DNA of 39,203 bases from assembly GCF_001650025.1 (NCBI RefSeq), contig NZ_LVVY01000057.1:1-39203 (forward strand). The letters are read 5' to 3'. Both the position numbers and the translations under genes were made by a program. Source of the DNA: Devosia elaeis (lineage in GTDB: Bacteria; Pseudomonadota; Alphaproteobacteria; Rhizobiales; Devosiaceae). Under the pieces are notes generated by a model. That model saw only the letters and a program-made list of their open reading frames with translations, searched no databases and was not told where the DNA came from. How positions within the stretch are numbered: the first letter of the stretch is position 1; the number at the start of each line of letters is the position of its first letter. Below, one piece after another: positions 1-6,716 of this stretch.

Positions 1-58
1 CGACAAGGCATTCGCCTAACCATCCACGGTTGCTCGACCGAGGGCGTTTGCGATAGAC

Positions 59-94
59 CCAAAAACAAAGAACCCTCGAGTCACGCCCGAGGGT
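59..94 (-). terminator. Candidate Rho-independent terminator, minus strand
   Basis: A 7-bp perfect stem (ACCCTCG at 72-78 with CGAGGGT at 88-94, loop of 9) is followed on the minus strand by a T-rich run (complement of 59-71, TTCTTTGTTTTT). It could end the transcript of the minus-strand DUF2200 gene that stops at 455, but about 360 bases of palindromic repeats lie between, so it may instead belong to something at the window edge. Confidence 0.45.
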
Positions 95-163
95 GACGAC
101 CCCGATTGGGTTTGATGCCCTTAAAGCAGGCCACCTTGAGCTGGAATCGCAGCTCCATCGCCT

Positions 164-340
164 CCCTCCCCCTTGAGGGGAGGGAGTGAGGGTGGGGGTC
201 CATCAGTGGATCACCGCACGACCCCCTCCCCATCCCTCCCCTCAAGGGGGACGGTGCCGGGCGGTATATGAGACGCAATACTGCCCCACACTGGATGCGG
301 CACCTCCCCCTTGACGGCGGAGGATGGGAGGGGGTGCCGG
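164..340. repeat. C/G-rich palindromic intergenic repeats
   Basis: Arm 167-200 (CCCCCTTGAGGGGAGGG then GTGAGGGTGGGGGTC) is largely the reverse complement of 220-251, so the pair can fold into a long imperfect hairpin. A third, degenerate copy starts near 303 (CCCCCTTGACGGCGGAGG). The stretch 95-454 has no convincing gene; the small reading frames across it only read through these repeats. Such C/G-rich palindromes are common between genes in GC-rich alphaproteobacteria; I know of no assigned function for this one. Confidence 0.6.
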
Positions 341-397
341 CAAGCACGATAGATTGGGCCATAAGCTATAGGCCCCCGTTAACTACGAGGCCGCAAA

Positions 398-429
398 CGG
401 AGGTTCCCGCTTTCGCGGGAATGACTCCG
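398..429. repeat. TTCCCGC-TTTC-GCGGGAA hairpin repeat
   Basis: A compact palindrome: inner stem TTCCCGC (404-410) / GCGGGAA (415-421) with a TTTC loop, and outer stem CGGAG (398-402) / CTCCG (425-429). It lies just past the 3' end of the minus-strand DUF2200 gene. This short hairpin type recurs between genes in many proteobacterial genomes. It might act as a 3' stabiliser, but there is no T tract, so it is not an intrinsic terminator. Confidence 0.6.
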
Positions 430-454
430 TGGGCGAGAAGCGTAACCACGCCCG

Positions 455-808
455 CTACCCCTCCGAGCGCAGGATTTTTTCCATTGCCTTGCCCCTGGCC
501 AGTTCGTCGATCAGCTTGTCGAGATAGCGGATTTCCCGCATGGTCGGGTCCTCGATATCCTCGACGCGCACGCCGCAGACCACGCCCTTGATCAGCGCCC
601 GGGCCGGGTTGAGCCGGGGCGCCTGGGCGAAGAAAGTCTCCAGGTTGACGTCGTCGGCCAGGGCGGCCTCGAAACTCTGTCGGCTATGGCCGGTGAGCCA
701 GAGGATGATCTCGTCCACCTCCGCCCGGCTGCGGCCCTTGTTCTCCGCCTTGGCGATATAGAGCGGATAGACCTTGGCCATGCTGATCGCATAAATCCGA
801 TGTGCCAT
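455..808 (-). CDS. DUF2200 family protein
   Basis: A 117-residue soluble protein beginning [20 protein letters not shown], which I recognise as the DUF2200 family of small bacterial proteins. The family spans the whole chain, so the gene looks complete. Residues 25-45 include the family-typical stretch [14 protein letters not shown], and the C-terminal half is acidic and helical ([26 protein letters not shown]). No catalytic motif, signal peptide or membrane segment is visible and the family has no firmly assigned function. The start is the ATG at 808, with a GGAG-type ribosome binding site a few bases upstream on the minus strand. It is divergent from the radical SAM gene, with about 120 bp of shared upstream sequence. 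Confidence 0.85.
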   Translation of the reverse strand: MAHRIYAISMAKVYPLYIAKAENKGRSRAEVDEIILWLTGHSRQSFEAALADDVNLETFFAQAPRLNPARALIKGVVCGVRVEDIEDPTMREIRYLDKLIDELARGKAMEKILRSEG

Positions 809-932
809 GGGCAGGCTCCTTTCGGTGCTCGGGCCTCGTCAGGCCGGTGTTCACATTATCCCGATCTTTGTCTTTTTGACATGCGCTACGGCGAGGGAGG
901 CGCTATTCACCCTAGAACAAAGGATGAACAAA

Positions 933-2168
933 ATGGCCACCCTGACGCTGACCCGCAAACTCGCCATTCTGGCCGATGCCGCCAAATACGATGCGTCCTG
1001 CGCCTCCAGCGGCAGCGAGAAGCGCGATTCGGCCGGCAGCGCCGGCATCGGCTCCACCGAGGGCCACGGCATCTGCCATTCCTATGCGCCGGACGGGCGC
1101 TGCATCAGCCTGCTGAAACTGCTGCTCACCAATTTCTGCATCTATGATTGCGCCTATTGCATCAACCGCTCCTCCTCCAACGTGCAGCGGGCGCGCTTCT
1201 CGGTCGAGGAGGTGGTGCGGCTGACGCTGGACTTTTACGCCCGCAATTACATCGAGGGTCTGTTCCTCTCCTCGGGCATCATCCGTTCGCCCGATTACAC
1301 GATGGAGCAGATGGTGCGGGTGGCGCGCAGCCTGCGCGAAGAGCATCTTTTCGCCGGCTATATCCATCTCAAGATTATTCCCAACGCGGCGCCCGAATTG
1401 CTGATCGAGGCGGGGCGCTGGGCCGATCGGCTTTCCACCAATATCGAATTGCCCACCGATAATGCGCTGGAGAAATTGGCGCCGGAAAAGCGCCCTTCGG
1501 AAATCCGCACCGCCATGGCGCGGCTGCGCGGCCGGCTCGAAGCCGCCGCGCCGGACAAGGGCGCGCGGGCCAGGCCGGAAAAGTTCGCGCCGGCCGGGCA
1601 ATCGACGCAGATGATCATCGGAGCCGACGGCGCCAATGATGCCGCCATCCTCACTCGCGCGGCCGGGCTCTATTCCGGCTACCAGCTGCGGCGGGTCTAT
1701 TATTCGGCCTTTTCGCCCATCCCCGATGCCTCCTCGCGCCTCCCGTTGCGGCCGCCGCCGCTGTTGCGCGAGCATCGGTTGTACCAGGCCGATTGGCTCA
1801 TCCGCTTCTATGGGTTCGAGGTGCCCGAAATCGTCGCCGGCGGGGAGGGGGGCGATCTCGACCTCGGCATCGACCCCAAGCTCGCCTGGGCGCTGAAACA
1901 CCGGCATGCCTTCCCCGTCGATATCAATCGTGCCGAGCGCGAAATGCTGCTGCGCGTGCCCGGCCTCGGCATCAATGCGGTCAACCGCCTCCTGGCCGCG
2001 CGCCGCCATCATCGGTTGCGGCTCGAGGACGTGGCGCGGCTCACCGCGTCCATCGCCAAGGTGCGGCCCTTCATCGCCGCCGCGGATTGGTCGCCGGGCG
2101 GATTGATCGACCAAGCCCGCCTGCGCCAGAAGCTGGCGCCGCCGCCAGAGCAATTGGCGCTGTTCTGA
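933..2168 (+). CDS. UDG-linked radical SAM protein, putative DNA repair/modification (TIGR03916-like)
   Basis: A 411-residue protein of the 'rSAM_link_UDG' family, named for its constant linkage to a uracil-DNA glycosylase-like gene, as here. The radical SAM cluster motif CX3CX2C is visible as CIYDCAYC (Cys69, 73, 76), which binds a 4Fe-4S cluster for SAM cleavage. The C-terminal part (about residues 330-390) contains a helix-hairpin-helix-like stretch (LLRVPGLGINAVNRLL), a usual non-specific DNA-binding element. The chemical reaction is not known. I prefer the ATG at 933 because AAGGA (920-924) sits 8 bases upstream; ATG 924 is possible. The stop overlaps the next start (TGATG), so the two proteins are translationally coupled and probably act together on DNA. 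Confidence 0.87.
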   Translation: MATLTLTRKLAILADAAKYDASCASSGSEKRDSAGSAGIGSTEGHGICHSYAPDGRCISLLKLLLTNFCIYDCAYCINRSSSNVQRARFSVEEVVRLTLDFYARNYIEGLFLSSGIIRSPDYTMEQMVRVARSLREEHLFAGYIHLKIIPNAAPELLIEAGRWADRLSTNIELPTDNALEKLAPEKRPSEIRTAMARLRGRLEAAAPDKGARARPEKFAPAGQSTQMIIGADGANDAAILTRAAGLYSGYQLRRVYYSAFSPIPDASSRLPLRPPPLLREHRLYQADWLIRFYGFEVPEIVAGGEGGDLDLGIDPKLAWALKHRHAFPVDINRAEREMLLRVPGLGINAVNRLLAARRHHRLRLEDVARLTASIAKVRPFIAAADWSPGGLIDQARLRQKLAPPPEQLALF

Positions 2169-3631
2169 TGCATCTGGTCCGCCTGTATCGACCGAACGAT
2201 TTCGACGAATGGCGGCGCCACGCCCGGGGCCTGATCGCGGCCGGCATTGCGCCCGCCGACATTGCCTGGCGCTATGGAAACGATGGATATGAATTGTTCG
2301 ATGAGGGCGAATTATTGCCCGCCGCGACCGGGGCGGTCGGCACGGTGCCGCGCCTTTTCATCGAGCGCGCGCAATTGGCGATCCAGCATTCGGACCCCGT
2401 TCGCTTCTCGCTTCTCTATCGCCTGCTCTGGCGACAGCGTTATGCTAACCATTTGCTCGATGATGCCACTGATAAGGATAACAGTCTGCTCACCAGATTG
2501 GTCTCGGGGGTACGTCGCGACAGTCACAAGATGAAGGCTTTCGTGCGGTTCCGCAAAGTGGTGGACGGGGCGGGAAAGGCGCGGTTTCTCGCCTGGTTCG
2601 AGCCTGAGCATTTCACGCTCGAAGCCACCGCCCCCTTCTTCGCCCGCCGCTTCGCCGGCATGCATTGGGTCATCGTCACGCCCTATGCAAGTGCTTGGTG
2701 GGACACGAAAAATCTCCACTTCGGCCCCGGCGGTCGCAAGAGCGATATCCCCGCCGAAGACGCTGTGGAGACCGATTGGAACACCTATTACCGCGCGATC
2801 TTCAATCCGGCCCGGCTCAAGGTTTCGATGATGAAATCGGAGATGCCGGTCAAATATTGGCGCAACCTCCCCGAGGCGGCCAACATTGCTCCTATGATCC
2901 GCAACGCCAAGGCCATGGAGCAGGACATGATCGCCCGCGCCGCCACCCAACCACCGCCCCGGCATCTGCGCCGCAAGCCGGAGTCGGACGAGGATATCGA
3001 GGAAATTCAATCGCTTGCCGATGCGAGGGCGGCCGTCCAGGGCTGCCGTCGTTGCCCGCTTTACGAGCATGCGACCCAGGCCGTGTTCGGCGAAGGGCCC
3101 GAGCGGGCCGATGTCATGTTCGTCGGCGAGCAGCCGGGCGACCAGGAGGATCTCCAGGGCCGGCCCTTTGTCGGCCCCGCCGGGCAAGTGCTTGACGATG
3201 TTATAGAAAAGGTCGGTATCGATCGCCGCCGCGTCTATGTCACCAATGCGGTCAAGCATTTCAAGTTCACCCCGCGAGGCAAGCGCCGCATCCACCAGCG
3301 CCCCGGTGGCGGGGAAATCCAGGCCTGCAAGTTCTGGCTCGGGCTGGAAATCGGCTTCGTCCGCCCCAAGGTCATCGTCGCGCTCGGCGCCACGGCGGCG
3401 CAGAGTCTCATCGGCAAGGCCAGCATCACCATCAGCAAGCTCCGGGGCGAGCCGATCCAAATGCCTGACGGCATTGTGCTTTTCGTCACCAATCATCCTT
3501 CCTACCTGCTGCGCATCCCCGATGCGGAGGGCAAAAGGCGGGAGCGCGCCAAGTTCGAAGCGGACCTGGTCCTGGTGCGCGAAACGATGGCGGAACTGGA
3601 AAAGTCCGCCGCCCCTTCCGGTGACGCTTGA
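2168..3631 (+). CDS. DUF4130 (TIGR03915)-UdgX fusion, uracil-DNA binding protein
   Basis: A 487-residue two-domain protein. Residues 1 to about 255 are a DUF4130/TIGR03915 'probable DNA metabolism' domain, with the family hallmark HKMKAFVRFR at 120-129. Residues 285-475 are a UdgX-type uracil-DNA glycosylase: CxxC (Cys293, Cys296) for the Fe-S cluster, the UdgX motif GEQPGDQED (320-328), the R-loop KRRIH (372-376) and the HPSYLLR motif (443-449). In characterised UdgX the histidine of KRRIH forms a covalent bond to the abasic sugar after uracil excision, trapping the protein on DNA; that residue is His376 here. The ATG overlaps the TGA of the radical SAM gene by one base. The two domains are often separate genes, so this is a fusion form of the module. 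Confidence 0.9.
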   Translation: MHLVRLYRPNDFDEWRRHARGLIAAGIAPADIAWRYGNDGYELFDEGELLPAATGAVGTVPRLFIERAQLAIQHSDPVRFSLLYRLLWRQRYANHLLDDATDKDNSLLTRLVSGVRRDSHKMKAFVRFRKVVDGAGKARFLAWFEPEHFTLEATAPFFARRFAGMHWVIVTPYASAWWDTKNLHFGPGGRKSDIPAEDAVETDWNTYYRAIFNPARLKVSMMKSEMPVKYWRNLPEAANIAPMIRNAKAMEQDMIARAATQPPPRHLRRKPESDEDIEEIQSLADARAAVQGCRRCPLYEHATQAVFGEGPERADVMFVGEQPGDQEDLQGRPFVGPAGQVLDDVIEKVGIDRRRVYVTNAVKHFKFTPRGKRRIHQRPGGGEIQACKFWLGLEIGFVRPKVIVALGATAAQSLIGKASITISKLRGEPIQMPDGIVLFVTNHPSYLLRIPDAEGKRRERAKFEADLVLVRETMAELEKSAAPSGDA

Positions 3632-3692
3632 CAGGGCAAGGCGACCAACCTTAGTAAAGCGCGCACCGGCCCCAGGGTCGGCAGCCCTTTGG

Positions 3693-3769
3693 GGCGGAGT
3701 AGCTCAGTTGGTTAGAGCAGTGGAATCATAATCCATGTGTCGGGGGTTCAAATCCCTCCTCCGCTACCA
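3693..3769 (+). tRNA. tRNA-Met (CAT), elongator type
   Basis: A 77-base cloverleaf. Acceptor GGCGGAG pairs with CTCCGCT (first pair G-U). The D arm is GCTC/GAGC. The anticodon stem GTGGA/TCCAT encloses loop ATCATAA with anticodon CAT. The T arm is GGGGG-TTCAAAT-CCCTC, and the CCA end is encoded. The close match to alphaproteobacterial elongator tRNA-Met, without an initiator-type unpaired first base, argues against fMet. A lysidine-modified tRNA-Ile2 also has CAT and cannot be strictly excluded by eye. Confidence 0.93.
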
Positions 3770-4043
3770 CCGCTCCACACACCATTCATGTGGAGCGACG
3801 AGGACGGTTCTTCCCTACCATCGATCTCCCGCCGTCATGGCGGGGTTTAATCCCCCCGATCGGCAAAATCAGGCGGGCATTTGGTTGGACCATTCGGCCA
3901 ATAGAACTTGTCTTAAATTATCATGTTATAGAAAATTCCGCTATTTTCTTGCCACGTCGCGGCATTCTTTCGCGCCATCCTGCCATCTCCTGAACAAAAT
4001 TTCCGTCTGCCCCTAGACGCCGATCAAATTGGCCGGGATATTG
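3770..4043. other. Intergenic stretch after the tRNA, no gene seen
   Basis: About 270 bases between the tRNA and the amine oxidase operon. Reading frames here are short and show no protein-like composition. The stretch 3900-3960 is clearly more A/T-rich than its surroundings and has a -10-like TATAGA at 3927-3932, so it probably holds the promoter of the downstream operon, but I could not find a convincing -35 partner. No direct repeat of the tRNA 3' end was noticed. Confidence 0.5.
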
Positions 4044-4061
4044 GGTTCGTGATCACGAACC
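4044..4061 (+). promoter_or_regulatory. 18-bp perfect palindrome before the amine oxidase start
   Basis: GGTTCGTGATCACGAACC is a perfect palindrome that ends immediately before the ribosome binding site (AAGGGAG, 4062-4068) of the amine oxidase gene. Its position fits a repressor operator overlapping the untranslated leader. It could also fold in the mRNA as a stem that affects ribosome access, though the absence of a free loop makes this less likely. The regulator that binds it is unknown. Confidence 0.55.
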
Positions 4062-4074
4062 AAGGGAGTGTGCA

Positions 4075-5673
4075 GTGGACGTCGACGAGAACAAGAACCC
4101 GACCAGACGGGAATTTCTGTCCATGGTCGGTGCCGTCGGCGGCGCAGCGGTTATGTATCAGGCGATGGGGATGATGGGTCTGGCGCAAGCCTCGCCCTAT
4201 TCGGGTCCCATCAAGCTTGACGACGCGCCGGCCGGAACCAAGGTGCTGGTGCTGGGCGCCGGTATTGCCGGCATGGTCGCGGCAATGGAACTTCGCGATG
4301 CCGGTTATGAAGTGGAAGTGCTGGAATATCGGGGCGTAGCCGGCGGTCGCTGCTGGACGCTGCGCGCAGGCGATACCTATGAGGAACTCGGCGGCGCGGT
4401 GCAGAAGGTCGATTTTGCCGAGGGCAATTACTTCAATCCCGGTCCCTGGCGCGTGCCCTACAACCATTATGGGATTCTCGACTATTGCCGTCGTCTGGAC
4501 GTCGAGCTGGAAGCGCTCATCCAGATCAACAACATGGCCTATGTGCACTCGACCAAGGCCTTCGACGGTAAGCCGGTGCGCTACCGCGAAATCAATTCGG
4601 ACTTCCGCGGGCATATCTCCGATCTGCTCTCGAAGGTGACCAATCAGGGCGCGCTGGACGACGTGCTGTCCGAAGAGGACAAGGCCAATCTTCTCGCGGG
4701 CCTGCGCACTTTCGGCGCCCTGAACTCCGACAATCAATATGTGTCGGGCAATGCGGCCAGCGGCCGGCGCGGCTACGAGCGTCCGCCGGGCGGCGGCGTC
4801 GACGGCGCCCCGATCGCCAATGAAGTGCTGGATGTCTCCACCCTGCTCAGCTCGGGTCTGTGGAGCCGCCTGGCCACCAGCGAATCGCTGAACAGCTCGA
4901 TGCCCATCTTCCAGCCGAAGGGTGGCATGGACATGATTGCGCGCGCCATGGCCGCCAATCTGGGCGATCTGGTGAAATATGAAAAGCGCGTCACCCAGAT
5001 TCGCCAGGACGAGACTGGCGTCACCGTCGTCTATGAAGACATGGCCAATGATGGCGCGGAAGTGACCACCGCGGCCGATTATGCGGTGTGCACCATTCCC
5101 TTCTCCATCCTGAGCCAGATCGACCACGACTTCTCCGGACCGCTTTCGTCGGTCATCTCGACCATGTCCTACAATACCTCGATCAAGGTCGGCCTGGAGT
5201 TCAATCGCCGGTTCTGGGAGGAAGACGAGCACATCTATGGCGGGACCACCTACACGGATCTGCCGATTTCTCAGATTTCGTATCCTTCGAACGATTATCT
5301 GTCCAAGAAGCCCGGCGTGCTTCTCGGTGCCTATTCGTGGGGCGCTACTGCCTATCAGTTCTCCTCGATGCCGCCCGAAGAGCGCGTCAGCCGCGCGCTC
5401 GAATATGGCAGCCAGATCCATCCGCAGATGACGGAGGAATTCAAGGCGGGTGTTGCCGTTGCCTGGCATCGCGTGCCCTGGACCTTGGGCTGCTATGGCG
5501 CATGGCAGGACAAGGACGCGCAATATGCGGACGGGGTGGCGATGGATCGCCGGATCGTCTGTGCCGGCGAGCACTTGTCCTATCTGCCCGCCTGGATGGA
5601 AGGCGCCGTCCTTTCCTCGCTCGATGCAATCGGCCGCCTTCATCAGGCCGCAACCGGCAATGCAGGGAACTGA
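4075..5673 (+). CDS. Tat-exported flavin monoamine oxidase-family protein (probable periplasmic amine dehydrogenase)
   Basis: A 532-residue FAD enzyme of the amine oxidase superfamily. The N-terminus carries a twin-arginine signal (TRREFLSM, Arg11-Arg12, then a hydrophobic stretch to about residue 38), so the folded flavoprotein should be exported by the Tat pathway. A Rossmann FAD motif GAGIAG follows at 61-66, then the GG-R element GVAGGRCWTLR (87-97). Near the C-terminus CAGEHLSYLPAWMEGAV matches the second FAD-contacting segment of the family. Family members oxidise amines to imines. The next gene encodes an exported cytochrome c, the arrangement known for nicotine oxidoreductase NicA2 and its cytochrome c acceptor, so I infer a dehydrogenase rather than an O2-using oxidase. 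The substrate is unknown. The start is GTG 4075, with AAGGGAG 6 bases upstream. Confidence 0.85.
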   Translation: MDVDENKNPTRREFLSMVGAVGGAAVMYQAMGMMGLAQASPYSGPIKLDDAPAGTKVLVLGAGIAGMVAAMELRDAGYEVEVLEYRGVAGGRCWTLRAGDTYEELGGAVQKVDFAEGNYFNPGPWRVPYNHYGILDYCRRLDVELEALIQINNMAYVHSTKAFDGKPVRYREINSDFRGHISDLLSKVTNQGALDDVLSEEDKANLLAGLRTFGALNSDNQYVSGNAASGRRGYERPPGGGVDGAPIANEVLDVSTLLSSGLWSRLATSESLNSSMPIFQPKGGMDMIARAMAANLGDLVKYEKRVTQIRQDETGVTVVYEDMANDGAEVTTAADYAVCTIPFSILSQIDHDFSGPLSSVISTMSYNTSIKVGLEFNRRFWEEDEHIYGGTTYTDLPISQISYPSNDYLSKKPGVLLGAYSWGATAYQFSSMPPEERVSRALEYGSQIHPQMTEEFKAGVAVAWHRVPWTLGCYGAWQDKDAQYADGVAMDRRIVCAGEHLSYLPAWMEGAVLSSLDAIGRLHQAATGNAGN

Positions 5674-5676
5674 ATC

Positions 5677-6096
5677 ATGCGCGTTATGACAATCCTCGCC
5701 GCTTCCGTTTGGCTGCTGGCCGGCTCTGCCTTTGCGCAGGACGCCGCACCGACCGCCGAAGTCGATGACAGCAAGGCATGGTTCGAAAGCTCGTCCGTGC
5801 TGACGCAAAAGACCGGGCAGGGCGTATACAACGCCATCTGTGCCAGCTGTCACATGCCCGAAGGGGAAGGCGCCGTGGGCGCGGGCGCTTATCCGGCGCT
5901 CGCGAACAATGAAATGCTCGAATTCCCCGATTATGCGGTCTATCTGATCGTCCATGGCAGCGGCGCGATGCCGCCGCTTGGTGGCGTCCTCAACGACCAG
6001 CAGATTGCCGATGTCGTGAATTATATCCGCACGCATTTCGGCAACGACTACCCGGACGAGCCGGCGACGGCGGAAATGGTTGCCGACACCCGGTAA
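5677..6096 (+). CDS. Exported class I c-type cytochrome, likely electron acceptor of the amine oxidase
   Basis: A 139-residue cytochrome c. Residues 1-20 are a Sec signal peptide ending in SAFA before Gln21. The single heme-binding motif CASCH is at 55-59, and Met98 in GAMPPLGG is the probable second axial ligand of the heme iron. The chain length and motif spacing fit a small soluble class I cytochrome. It begins 3 bases after the amine oxidase stop, so the two are co-transcribed and probably translationally coupled. The simplest reading is that it takes electrons from the reduced FAD of the neighbouring enzyme and passes them to the terminal oxidase. A strong terminator follows directly. 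Confidence 0.88.
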   Translation: MRVMTILAASVWLLAGSAFAQDAAPTAEVDDSKAWFESSSVLTQKTGQGVYNAICASCHMPEGEGAVGAGAYPALANNEMLEFPDYAVYLIVHGSGAMPPLGGVLNDQQIADVVNYIRTHFGNDYPDEPATAEMVADTR

Positions 6097-6104
6097 TCAG
6101 ACCT

Positions 6105-6139
6105 GCCCGGCGCGCCCAGATGGTGTGCCGGGCTTTTTT
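6105..6139 (+). terminator. Rho-independent terminator between the cytochrome and ridA-like genes
   Basis: A 12-bp stem (6105-6116 with 6122-6133, two G-U pairs) closes a 5-base loop and is followed by six T (6134-6139). It lies between two genes on the same strand whose products are likely to work together. Read-through of part of the transcripts would give less of the downstream RidA-like protein than of the oxidase and cytochrome. Confidence 0.85.
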
Positions 6140-6157
6140 CAACAACTAGGAAGATCG

Positions 6158-6640
6158 ATGAAGAAATTTGTCCTGGCCCTTGGGCTGTCCATGCTGATGG
6201 CTGGCGGAACCCAAGCTGAAGTCGTTCGCCATACCACTCCCGGATCCAATTTCCCCATCCTCCGCGCCGTCGAAATCCCTGCGGATGCGACGCTGGTCTA
6301 TCTCAGCGGTGTCGTTCCCGGCGTCACCAATAGCGAGGCGCCCGAAGGGTCGGCCGAAGCCTTTGGCAATACCGAAGCGCAGACCGTCTCGGTGTTGGAA
6401 CGCATCGAAAGCAATCTTGAAGCCATCGGCCTGACCATGGGCGATGTGGTCAAGATGCAGGTCTATCTGGTGGCCGACGAGAGCGGCTCCATGGACTTTT
6501 CCGGCTTCATGAACGGCTATGTGCAGTTCTTTGCGACCGAAGAGCAGCCGAACATGCCGACGCGGTCGGTCTTCGAAGTTGCGGGCCTGGCCAATCCTAA
6601 CTGGCTTGTCGAAATCGAAGTTGTCGCCGTGCGCGAATAG
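6158..6640 (+). CDS. RidA-family protein with signal peptide (periplasmic imine deaminase candidate)
   Basis: A 160-residue RidA (YjgF/YER057c/UK114) protein. RidA enzymes hydrolyse reactive enamine/imine intermediates. The core features are present: the SGVVPG-type segment at 50-55 and TRSVFEVAGLANPNWLVEIE, in which Arg136 matches the catalytic arginine and Glu152 the conserved VEIE glutamate. Unusually, the first 20 residues (MKKFVLALGLSMLMAGGTQA) look like a Sec signal peptide, so the protein should work in the periplasm; most RidA proteins are cytosolic. I chose ATG 6158 because AGGAAG lies just upstream and the signal peptide starts there; an upstream in-frame start would cross the terminator hairpin. 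It follows an exported amine oxidase, whose imine product is the natural candidate substrate. Confidence 0.87.
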   Translation: MKKFVLALGLSMLMAGGTQAEVVRHTTPGSNFPILRAVEIPADATLVYLSGVVPGVTNSEAPEGSAEAFGNTEAQTVSVLERIESNLEAIGLTMGDVVKMQVYLVADESGSMDFSGFMNGYVQFFATEEQPNMPTRSVFEVAGLANPNWLVEIEVVAVRE

Positions 6641-6659
6641 CGGCACGATTCCGTTTTTT

Positions 6660-6695
6660 GAAGGCCAGCGGCGCGGATGCGTGCCGCTGGCCTTC
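6660..6695. terminator. Hairpin between convergent genes, possible terminator
   Basis: A 13-bp perfect inverted repeat (GAAGGCCAGCGGC at 6660-6672, GCCGCTGGCCTTC at 6683-6695) with a 10-base loop lies between the RidA-like gene (+) and the PLP enzyme gene (-). On the plus strand only a weak T-rich tail (CTGTTG) follows, and on the minus strand the flank is A-rich, so it is a strong structure but an atypical intrinsic terminator. Confidence 0.55.
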
Positions 6696-6716
6696 TGTTG
6701 TCCGCGTCCCGACGCG

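Noticed and set aside
876..909. TTGACA promoter for the radical SAM gene
   Set aside because: The -35 match at 876-881 is perfect, but no acceptable -10 lies 16-18 bases downstream; not listed as a feature.
3735..4016. Small open frame running out of the tRNA
   Set aside because: It begins inside the tRNA, lacks a ribosome binding site and has no protein-like pattern.
3693..4074. Genomic island inserted at the tRNA-Met gene
   Set aside because: No integrase gene and no repeat of the tRNA 3' end was seen; the following genes have the same base composition as the rest of the window.
4024..6036. A 670-codon antisense open frame under the amine oxidase and cytochrome genes
   Set aside because: It has no recognisable domain, and the plus-strand genes show Tat signal, FAD and heme motifs.
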